DNA from: Cherax quadricarinatus
Lineage: Eukaryota; Arthropoda; Malacostraca; Decapoda; Parastacidae
Direction: 5' to 3'
Assembly (NCBI RefSeq): GCF_038502225.1
Contig: NC_091369.1
Location: 1,201,001 to 1,265,000, forward strand
Length of the DNA stretch: 64,000 nt
Of the stretch, positions 34,986 through 46,000 are shown piece after piece. Numbering within the stretch: position 1 is the first letter of the stretch; every line of letters starts with the position of its first letter. The notes beneath the pieces were generated by a model. That model saw nothing but the letters and a program-made list of their open reading frames with translations. It had not been told where the DNA came from and ran no database searches. A program made the position numbers and the translations under genes.

Positions 34986-35741
34986 AATTGAACCTAGAAC
35001 TAACAATTTTTTATGGGCTTATAGTACACAATAGAATTCAAAATAGTAAAAAATCTGAATTCATATCTTTTTTATTTTATAATCATGTATTTATAGTTAT
35101 ATTTTGAGATTCTTCAGAATGCGGACAGATTAATCTTCAACTTTCTAATAGTAGTCAACAAAGAAAGAAAAAAGACCTCCATAGTGCTCTGTCTGATGTT
35201 TTCTCGTATTATCCTTCAGAGACGATACTTGAATTAGCATAACTCAAAATAAGCATGGCATCCGTCGTCTACGACGTCAAACCTTCAAGCCAGTGTAACC
35301 ACGATCTTAAAGTCAGTTTTATTTAAACCATTCCTGATGTTAACATGAGGGAGCCTCCTCGAACCACCTCAAACTTTCTACATTGATCCATCATAATTAG
35401 AAGAAAATTAGGATTGCTGTTGGAGTGTGTTGGTGCCGATTTGTCAGATTGTATTTAAAAAAAAACGCAGTATTTTTTTGTTTTTTTTTTTGCGTAAAAT
35501 AAATGGAATATGCCTCTTCTAAACTGATTCAGCCTATAAAAAAGAGAGATACCTAGTGGACTGAGTCTTTGTGGGTACAAATTTGCTAATTTATTAACAT
35601 GGTTAATGAACCTGGATTTTTGGAGGTCTGGTAGGCTTCCAACTTTTAATGCTGGTGTTTTTTTTTTTCCTTAAAGGGAGCTTTGTATAGATTCTGGGTT
35701 TTGATCTTGCCAGTTTATTAAAAAAAAATGCCTCTTATGGC
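34986..35741. other. No gene recognised
   Basis: AT-rich with short A and T runs; no coding frame. Confidence 0.55.
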
Positions 35742-36175
35742 CAGCGCCCCAGCGGCTTGGTCCATGACCAGGCTTCCCGGTGGATCAGGGCTTGATCAAC
35801 CAGGCTGTTACTGCTGGCCGCACACAAAACCGACGTATGAACCACAGCCCGGCTGGTCAGGTACTGACTGACTTTAGGTGTCTCTTGAAGACAACCAGGA
35901 GTCTATTGGTAATCCCACTTATGTATGCAGGAAGGCAATTGAACAGTCATGGGCCCCTGACACTTATTGTGTTGTCTCTTAGTGTACTCGTGGTGCCTCT
36001 GGCCCCTGATTTTCATTGGGGGGATGTTGCACCGCCTGCCGAGTCTTTTGCTTTCGTAGGGAGTGATTTCCGTGTGCAGATTTGGGATTAATCCCTTTAG
36101 GATTTTCCAAGTGTATTTTATGATGCATCTTTCTTGCCTGCGTTCCAGGCTGTGGGTCCCAAATTGTTATTTGAT
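35742..36175 (-). mobile_element. CR1-like LINE (family C) C-terminal fragment
   Basis: The minus strand encodes the family C C-terminus: CQGP..TVQLPSCIHKWDYQ-like sequence and AASSNSLVDQALIHREAWSW. It corresponds to 30000-30400 in the plus-strand copy, with a broken frame. Confidence 0.7.
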
Positions 36176-36321
36176 TGAAAATTGGAGAATTGAAATGTTG
36201 ACTTTCATTCGATAATTTGTCAATGCCTCATCCAATCGGCTTCAAACTTTAAACTCCGACTACTTAAAAATGTAACTTCTGAGCGGCCTCCGACTTAAAG
36301 TGCTGGTGTATTTTGAGATAT

Positions 36322-36612
36322 TGACCCCTCAAGGAAGGTTCCTTGACGCTGGTGAGGGGCTCAAGATCTAGGGAATTGGATCTGTGCTCCAGTTCCCTGA
36401 ATTAAGCCTGAATACCTTCCATATCCCGCCACAGGCGCTGTATAATCTTATGGGTTTAGCGCTTCCCCTTGATTATAATAATAATAATAATAATAATAAT
36501 AATTATTATTATTATAATCAAAAAGAAGCGCTAAGCCACAAGGGCTATACAGCATATAATAATAATAATAATAATAATAATAAGAAGAAGAAGAAGAAGA
36601 AGAAGAAGAATA
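36322..36612. mobile_element. SINE family E copy, a SINE tail in opposite orientation, and AAT/AAG triplets
   Basis: 36322-36480 is a plus-strand family E copy. It ends in (ATA)n that turns into (TTA)n, then TTATAATCAAAAAGAAGCGC (about 36510-36560), the complement of a second tail. (AAT)n and (AAG)n complete the segment. The tails therefore meet tail to tail. Confidence 0.7.
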
Positions 36613-36714
36613 ACAATTGAGATACTGACATCTGTGACCTAACTAGAAATCGCTAGTGTATCTTGGTGAATCTGAGTGAAAGGTTTGTCTGTCTTCAAGC
36701 AGGCACTGACCAGT

Positions 36715-37025
36715 CTGGCTGTGGCTCGTACGTTGGATTGCATGCAGTCAGCAGTAACAGCCTTGTTGATCAGGCTTTGATCCACCATGAGGCCTGGTCA
36801 CCGACCGGGCCGCGGGGGCGTTGACCCCCGAAACTCTCTCCAGGTAAACTCCAGGTTATGGGTTGTGATACTTTCATATCCTTATTGATGAAATTAGGAT
36901 ATTAATTTTCACGCGATAACTTGTTACTAGCTCTTCTGAGTGTTGGTTTCAGGGCAGGAGGCAGGAGGCCAGGTCTGTGACTGGGCCGCGGGGGCGCTGA
37001 CCCCGGAAATTGCCTACAGGTAATC
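36715..37025 (+). mobile_element. Two CR1-like LINE (family C) 3' tails
   Basis: 36715-36855 carries the tail from GACCAGTCTGGCTGTGGC to GTTGACCCCCGAAACTC. 36940-37025 is a shorter one with GGGCCGCGGGGGCGCTGACC. Confidence 0.65.
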
Positions 37026-38049
37026 ACGTAGAAATCTTCAGCGCTGGTTTTTAACATCATTAGAAACTTATGTTGCACTCTGTATTATTTTTTTTGCCTT
37101 CAGTGAGGTATTGGGAGCTGGACTTTTGGGATACGGGCATATTTTTCGGGATTACGCAGCAACCAAAAAGTTTCTAACAAAAAAAAATATAGTTTTTTAA
37201 ACTTTTCCAGTATTGATTTTACCTTAACGATTAAAAACTGCTCAATAAGTGATCATAATAATGAACATATGTAAACAAACTAACAGAATATATGAATTTT
37301 CACCATAATTTGAAAATACATCATTGACGCCATTGCTGCACCATGGAGCCCTATTGCAAGATGGCAGAACACACCTCTGTTCATAGCCTTACTATATCCC
37401 GTGTTTAGTGCAAGGAATGCATCTATTGCAATTTTTAGGTTAGTTTAAAAGTGGGTAACCGTTGGCTTGAAATATCTGCGGGGTGTCGTCAAGCCAGCCG
37501 ATCTAGCACACCATTGATTAATATTAACCAGAGAATAATATTGACCTTGCTAAAGTAAGCCATTTTGCTCTTATGTTAAGGGATAATAGATGAAGTAAAT
37601 AAATTAAAATATTTAAAAAAAAATATCGTATATTTTGCATGGAAAAAAAAGTGATAAATACCACGAAAATCGTGGAAATATATCTGTGGAGTGTCGTAGA
37701 GAAGACTTCGGTTTTTCCCTGGATTAAACGGAATAATTTATTTCTCGTCATATAACACGTACTAAAATGTAACAAAAATATACAAAAATACCCTAGTGTA
37801 TATTCTATTTTTTAGATATAATTTAGAGTCTTGGAAATACGAAATATATCCATAATAAATTTTTTCCCGACCTCCTACCCTGACGCCGAAAATATCCATC
37901 AAATAACTTCAGCCTTCACCAATTATTTATTTTACAGCTAGAGACCTCCCCAACCGGCCAAAAACCATTTTAATAATATATTAGGAGCATTAAGCTACTT
38001 TTTAAAAATAACACGAGGTCATTTGAGAAAGGGAGTTATGGTGTAAATA
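37026..38049. other. No gene recognised
   Basis: AT-rich sequence upstream of the CpG-rich segment; no frame above 83 codons and none with coding character. Confidence 0.5.
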
Positions 38050-38480
38050 ATAAGAGAAAATATTTTGAAGCTGGGCTCGCTGGGTGATGCCGCCCGCCAG
38101 GACCCGCGCGCGGCAAGCTTGCCTCCACAGCCCCACTAGACGCCTTACCACCAAGTTAACTCCACTCACTGCGTGAGTAAATCTCCATTTTTCCCCCTAT
38201 AACACTGCTAATTTCGCCTTGTAATTATTTCCCCATGTAGTCCCGATGTTAATGCATGTGTGCGAGGTGGTTACGGTGGTCGGGCGTTGGTGTTTGAGGG
38301 GGAATTTAAGGGAAGATTGAAGAGTAGTGTCAGCCGGGGTGGAGGTAACACAGCCGGTGATGGCGGCTGTATCACGACGCTTCTTCCCTCGCGCGCCAAC
38401 ATCGAATCTCCCGCCAAAGTATCCGACGTTTTAGCGCGCAGTACAAGAAGTTACTTTAAACATTCTCTTCTAAATCATTA
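38050..38480 (+). promoter_or_regulatory. CpG-rich segment, candidate promoter/first exon of the HMGA-like gene
   Basis: In an AT-rich neighbourhood this segment is rich in CpG (CCCGCGCGCGGCAAGC, TCGCGCGCCAACATCG, TTTAGCGCGC). CACTGCGTGAGTAAAT near 38170 is a fair splice donor, so a 5' untranslated exon could end there and join the acceptor at 39848. There is no direct evidence for the transcription start. Confidence 0.35.
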
Positions 38481-38759
38481 AAGTGAGCGCGGGCGTGGAT
38501 TTTTTGCGTTTTGAATTTTCAATTTCTTGGCGTACGTTTAGAAAATGGCGCCGAGAAGTGATCGTCATGGGTGGAAGTGCTTATCGCTATTTTTATGAGT
38601 CCTTGGGTTACTTCGATCATGTAAATTGTAAACTTTGTTATGGAAAAAATGTATTGTCTTTAATCTGATGTATTCCAGTTTTCGTTACGCTTCTAAAAGT
38701 CAGTCTAGTTCCGAGATATTTATGCATTGTCTTACTAGTACAGGAAACTTAGAAGCACT

Positions 38760-39230
38760 AAACCTGTATGGGTCATTGAGCACTTTTCTTACAGGTAGGT
38801 CTACATAATCCTACGGGTTTAGTGCTCCCCCTTGATTATAATAATCTTACAAGTAGGGATTTAACACTCGTTCGTAAAATGGCTCAGATTTAACTGAATA
38901 TTCTTTCGTTAAATTGTTTTTGCGGGTCTGAAACTGGTGATAGTGCCAGGGAATGGGAGAAGGGTGCCATTAATAAAGAGTATATAAATTCCTTGCATGA
39001 AGGCCCTTCGCTGGTCTTCAGTTACCCCTTAAAGGGTTGCAACTTCATAACTCAAATTACTAGGGATTGAGAGCCAGAACTAAGCACTTCAGTAGGCCTA
39101 TGGTCCCACTCTTGCCGCTTTTGATTAAAAGCATTTGCTTTAGACGCTACTTGTTCTTGAAGATTCCCATTACAGGACATTATTATAATCAAGGGGGAAG
39201 CGCTAAACCCGGAGGATTATATAGGCCCTT
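38760..39230. repeat. SINE family E tails in both orientations
   Basis: ATAATCCTACGGGTTTAGTG then CTCCCCCTTGATTATAAT at about 38808-38848 is a plus-strand tail. TTATAATCAAGGGGGAAGCG at about 39180 is the complement. The intervening sequence shows nothing else. Confidence 0.55.
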
Positions 39231-39848
39231 TGTTTACATATAAAATATAAAAAAATAGGGCCGAATGTATCAGTGTCTGTAGGTTAATGTAGACGAGTAA
39301 GACCCATGTGCAACACTTTCATATCTTGGCCAGTGTTGTCTACCTCTAACTTGTCAACATTGTATATCATTTGTGATAGGCTTATGTAGTCTGGGAGGCA
39401 CTGATGCTGTTCAGCATTTTTTTTTTATACCTTAATGGGTGTGGTGCTTGTTTTCAAATGTATCATATTGCTGTGTAGTGCACTTAAGTAAGTTTAAAAA
39501 TTTTCATATTCATTATTGATTTTGAAAGGTAATGTTTTGATATAACCTAGAATGTATGTACCTAGAATTGTCACTGTGAGACCTGTAACTGTTTTATATA
39601 CTGAGCTACATACAGCATAAAAAAAATAATTCATTTTATTATATAGCAATATTGATATCCAGTTTCTGCTGATCTGAAACTAGTAATATACATGTCTTCT
39701 GTAGACTAAAGTTTGTTTGGGTACAGTTACACTACCATTATAATATCTCGAGATAAAATGTTTGGTCTTTTGAAGATATTTAAATTGTTTGCAAGTGCAT
39801 GCATACCATATAGTGTGTACAATAATTTTTACATAATTAAAATTTCAG

Positions 39849-40050
39849 AATATAAACAATGGCAGAAGACACTCCAGTAGACAGTCCCAAGCGCAAGCGT
39901 GGACGTCCCCCAAAGCCAGAAAGTGAGAAGGTTGTTGCTACTAAACGCAAATCCACTGAAGCTGATGGTGCTAGCACTCCAAAGAGAGGCAGAGGTCGCC
40001 CAAAGGGTAGCAAAAACAAAGGGAAGAAGGGTGCCACAGGAAAAGGCTCG
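39849..40050 (+). CDS. HMGA-like gene, first coding exon (CDS from 39859)
   Basis: The exon starts after the acceptor at 39848 with ten untranslated bases, then ATG. It encodes 64 residues with hooks 1 and 2. The donor GT is at 40051-40052. Reading through the donor gives one Val and then TGA at 40054-40056. Confidence 0.85.
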
Positions 40051-43000
40051 GTATGATTTTGACTTTCTGAACTAGTATCTTAATTATACAAAAGTACATT
40101 TGAGGCTATACAAAATCTAAGTAGGATGTTCAATATACATAGTTTATGGTTGCACAACACAACAAAAATTGAACTCATTTTTTTATAGGTAATTTTTATT
40201 GAAAATTGTCTTGTGCCTTAGGGACCAAAGATGTACATACAAACTTTTTTTTTCATGTAAATAAATATCCTGGCTAAGGATAAAGATGTTCTTTAAGATT
40301 TCTAGAATTTTGTTTGCTCAAATTAAAATAGCTGATATTCTTAAAATGTTAATTAAAATTTGATTACTTTAGCTACATTCTTAACTGCTTGCTTGTCAGG
40401 GTGATGACTCATTTTTTGGCTACAGGAGTAGTTACGCTCATGGCATCCATTTTTCGGTGCTTACTGTCACTTTAAGAACTGTTAGCTCTTCTTTTTAACC
40501 CCTTGTGTTCCCTTCTACCAGTTTGGAGAAAATATTTTCTGGTATTGACCCCCCCACCCCTTTATAATGTTATGCATCCCCCAATTTGTAATGGTATTCT
40601 GGCACTGCTTCCTCCATTATGGTATTAAGTGTTTTGAATGAGTTGGTGCTAGCAAGTTTTTTTTTTAATTGGAAATCTCGTCTTTCTCCCCCCCCCCCAG
40701 TTAAGTGGTATGCCAAAAAGAACCATATCTGACATTCAGCTCCCTGCTGTGATAGCTTCTTTTTCTACATTTTCATCCTTAATTCTGCTAGTTCTTAATT
40801 ATATTTGACAAAGCAGGTAGGTTGGCATTGATAACTATTACCTCTGTATTATAGTCCTTGCTCCAGTTTGCACTTTTAATATTTTCCAAGCCTTTTATAT
40901 GATTTTCTAAAACTGCACACTTGTCATTAGAGACTGTTGAGTGATCAGCCCATCCGTAAGATGCAAAGTCTTGCTGCAGTTTCTTTCCTAATGCCTTTAT
41001 TTTAATGTGCATGAGGGGTTCCTCTGTCTTCATCTGATTGTACCTGTGAAACCCTTAATTTTCCTTGCTATTATTTATTTAATCCACACCCATCATCCTA
41101 GATACTAAATATATTTTACCAAAGTAATACACTCCTGGTTCATATTTTCAACATTTTTTTTTCTTTCCTGCTGCTCTTCCCTTCCATTGTGTTGGGGGAA
41201 ATTGGTTACTTCCTTTTGGCCACTTAAATGGACAAGTGATACAAATGCTTTGTGGTTGTTAGATCACTGATTTTATAAGCTGGTTCTCTTCCAGATCTAT
41301 CATACTTGTGCCTTCAGAGGCATAAGTTGTACACCATTCTTTATACAATCTTGTGCCTGGTTTATGCTACTCTGTGTATAGCCAAATGTTTTTACGTCAC
41401 ATTTGATTTGATGTTACCAGCTACCTCATCTCTACACCTGACCTGTCTTGGCTTGCTTTTCTTTCCTCTCACTCCCCAAATTGTGGGTTACCTGTGAATT
41501 TTCACTTGTGGTTTTGACTTGTTCTAGATAAGTTTGCAATGAATGAGGGAGGCTGAATAAAAAAAATATGAATGTACTGCATACAGACATAGCCCCACTC
41601 CACAAAGGGGGCAGTAAAGCAACAGCAAAGAACTACAGACCGATAGCACTAACATCCCATATCATAAAAATCTTTGAAAGGGTCCTAAGAAGCAAGATCA
41701 CCACCCATCTAGAAACCCATCAGTTACACAACCCAGGGCAACATGGGTTTAGAACAGGTCGCTCCTGTCTGTCTCAACTATTGGATCACTACGACAAGGT
41801 CCTAGATGCACTAGAAGACGAAAAGAATGCAGATGTAATATATACAGACTTTGCAAAAGCCTTCGACAAGTGTGACCATGGCGTAATAGCGCACAAAATG
41901 CGTGCTAAAGGAATAACAGGAAAAGTCGGTCGATGGATCTATAATTTCCTCACTAACAGAACACAGTAGTTGTCAACAGAGTAAAGTCCAAGGCAGCTAC
42001 GGTGAAAAGCTCTGTTCCACAAGGCACAGTACTCGCTCCCATCTTGTTCCTCCTCATATCCGACATAGACAAGGATGTCAGCCACAGCACTGTGTCTTCC
42101 TTTGCAGATGACACCTGAATCTGCATGACAGTGTCTTCCATTGCAGACACTGCAAGGCTCCAGGTGGACATCACCCAAATCTTTCAGTGGGCTGCAGAAA
42201 ACAATATGAAGTTCAATGATGAGAAATTTCAACTACTCAGATATGGTAAACACGAGAAATTAAATCTTCTTCAGAGTACAAAACAAATTCTGGCCACAAA
42301 ATAGAGCGAAACACCAACGTCAAAGACCTGGGAGTGATCATGTCGGAGGATCTCACTTTCAAGGACCATAACATTGTATCAATCGCATCTGCTAGAAAAA
42401 TGACAGGATGGATAATGGGAACCTTCAAAACTAGGGAGGCCAAGCCCATGATGACTCTTCAGGTCACTTGTTCTATCTAGGCTGGAATATTGCTGCACAC
42501 TAACAGCACCTTTCAAGGCAGGTGAAATTGCTGACCTAGGAAATGTACAGAGAACCTTCACGGCGCGCATAACGGAGATAAAACACCTCAATTACTGGGA
42601 GCGCTTGAGGTTCCTAAACCTGTATTCCCTGGAATGCAGGCGGGAGAGATACATGATTATATACACCTGGAAAATCCTAGAGGGACTAGTACTGAACTTG
42701 CACACGAAAAATCATTCACTACGAAAGCAAAAGACTTGGCAGACGATGCAACATCCCCCCAACGAAAAGCGGGGGTGTCACTAGCACGTTAAGAGACCAT
42801 ACAATAAGTCAGGGGCCCCGAGACTCTTCACCTTCCTCCCAGCATACATAAGGGGGATTACCAACAGACCCCTGGCAGTCTTCAAGCTGGCACTGGACAA
42901 GCACCTCAAGTCGGTTCCTGACCAGCCGGGCTGTGGCTCGTACGTTGGCTTGCGTGCAGCCAGCAGTAACAGCCTGGTTGATCAGGCTCTGATCCACCAG

Positions 43001-46000
43001 GAGGCCTGGTCACAGACCGGGCTGCAGGGGCGTTGACCCCCGGAACTCTCCAGGTAAACTCCAGTGGCTAAATGCTATGGGTAAGTGGCTTCAACTGCAG
43101 GTTCAAGCCCCCACCTGTGGTATTGTTTATTCAGCAATGTGCAAATGGTACAAAACATTTACATCACTGCATCTTGAAGGCATTTAATAAGATTGATAAT
43201 AAAATCTAACTACTAGACAAATGGAGATAATGAGCATTTGGCACTGTGAAAAGTAACAAATAATTGCTTAGTCTGGTGGGACATTAAAGATTGTGTAAAT
43301 TTTAAGAGTAAAATTAGACATTGGCATTAATCCCCATCTCCTTTTTTACAACTTACCACATCACTGTTCTATCTTATTTTTTTATAAACTAACCATAACT
43401 TGTCCTCAATAATTCTACCTCACTTTAAGAAATACTCAATTGCCCAATTTTATTCTAAAATCCCTATTATTGCCCAATTTTGCTTTAAACTATATTGACC
43501 AAACTTATTGTAAACTTCTTTTATTGACCATTTTTATTCTATACTTTTTTAAACTAGTATTTTCAACTACAACTTTTATATTATCATGTCTACCATCTTA
43601 CTAGCATTTTTATTTTTATTTTTTATTATTCTTTTGCTACCTTAACTTGTGTATTTTATCCTGTCAATTTAAATCTAGTTATACTCTTAATTCTTGTCAA
43701 CAAGATTAAACTCGGTTGTACTATAGCTCATTCTAGCTCAATACATAGTCAATACCAAATTCACTATTAGACCATAGTGCAATTACTAGTGAGAGACTGG
43801 TGCTATTTTTAATTTGTATTTTTATATTAGATTAAACCTAGTTGTACTATAGCTCATTCTAGCTCAAAACAGACTCCATAAAAGTCATTATATTAGACCT
43901 TAGTGCAATTACAAGGGAGAGTCTTGTTCTATTTTTAATTTGTATTTTTATATTACTAGTTTATACCTAGTTGTACTTTAGCTCATTCCAGCACAACACA
44001 GACAACATCAACTTCATTATGTGTACTAGTGACTATACTCTATATGACCAAAATACTCTAGCTATATACTTGTCCAAACTTCCCACCACTACAGATATCA
44101 GTACTAGAACAACACACAACTCAGGATATAAATAACCATAATTTAAACCTAGAAGATGATTGATCACGTTGACCCTGATCTAAACCTCCATAATCTGACA
44201 CCCAATCAAAACCTATTGGAAAGTAACTGCCTTTATTACACAGCATCACAAGCCAGCACTATTCTAAACAATGCTAAAAGTCTATCAGTACTTAACTACA
44301 ACATCAGGTCCTTAAGCAAACACTATGATGACCTCCTGGCACTCCTTGAATCACTAAAGACACCCTTCTCCTGCATTATTCTTACCGAGACCTGGCTTAA
44401 GCAGGACACAATAGATATCTACCCTCTACCAGGATACACAGCAATTCACAACTGCAGACCAAACCAAGTTGGGGGTGGTATTGCAATCTATTACTCTAAC
44501 CAATTATCTTGTATTAGCACCACTTGCTTTAGTGATGAATATGGGGAATACATTTTTGCTAATTTTACTGTAAAAAAACTTAAGACACCTATAACAATCG
44601 GTGCCATTTACGGGATACCTCACACAAACATCCCAAATTTCAGTGAGAAATTAGTCACTAATAACAAACAGACAAATAAGCACCACCTTCTCTTAGCTGG
44701 AGACTTCAACATCAACCTTGGCATACTAGATGATCCGCCTGTAACTGATTTCATCAACAATATGAACAAACTTCTCGTACCAACTATAACTAAACCAACT
44801 AGGCTTACTGAGACAAGTGCAACCATAATAGACCACATATGGACCAATATACTAGCCCCCCTTAAATCAGGGATAATCACAGATAGCACTACAGACCACT
44901 ACCCTACCTTCCTCCTGACAAACATTAGTAAACCACTTGAATACAACAAAGTCTCATTTAGACTCCATGACGAGGCCTCAATAAGGAAGTTCACAGCTGA
45001 CCTAGAGACTGTTGACTGGCCTACAGAATTCTCCAAGGCCAATGGTATTGATGACTGGACAGACATTTTTCTTAACAAATTACTTAGACTATACAACAAA
45101 CATTGTCCTATAAAAGCGAAACAGATCACAAACAAACGGCTTGGTTGCCCATGGCTAACCAGCACCATTCTGAAATCCATTGACAAGAAACACCAATATG
45201 AAAAGCAATATAGACAGGGCTTAATACACAAAGATATTCTTAAACACTTCATCAGTTCTCACCAAAGTAATAAAGAAAGCCAAGCAACTATACTACTCCA
45301 GTAGATTCACAGACACTAGAGGAGATATAAAAAAGACCTGGAAAACACACACTCAGATTCTAGGGACCCACAAACTGAAAAAAAAACCAAGAATATTGTC
45401 CTAACTAAACATAATGAAACACCACTACATCCCACTGACACAGCTACCAAGATAAATGACTTCTTCTCAACCATAGGATCTAATCTCGCCAATAAAATCC
45501 CACATACCAATGCCCATGCCAGGGACTACCTAGATGGGCATTTCCCAAATTCCTTCTATCTTGCACCAACTGAGCCCACGGAAGTCACCGAGATTATAAA
45601 GTCACTTAAAAATAACTCGGGGGGGGGGGGGGGGGGGGGGGAATCTGTCGCGTGTCCCACCATGACTGTACAAGCGAGCGGCCCATGTCCTTTCGCATGC
45701 TATTTCGTTACTTTTTAACAAGTCACTAGAAACTAGCACCTTCCCGAAACTACCCAAGATGGCAAGGGTTACACCAATACATAAAGGTGGTGACCCTACA
45801 GACTTAAACAACTATAGGCCAATATCAAACTTACCATTGCTATTCAAAATCTTTGAGAAACTCGTGCACAGGAGACTATATTCATTTATAACGGCACAAA
45901 ACATCCTCAACCCCTGCCAATTTGGATTCGGGAAAAATAAAAGCACTAATGATGCAATCATAAAAATGCTAGATCTGCTTTACACAGCATTGGAAAATAA

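Noticed and set aside
38260..38481. 73-codon frame in the CpG-rich segment as a separate gene
   Set aside because: Gly/Arg-rich because of base composition; no homology, and better explained as promoter or untranslated exon sequence.
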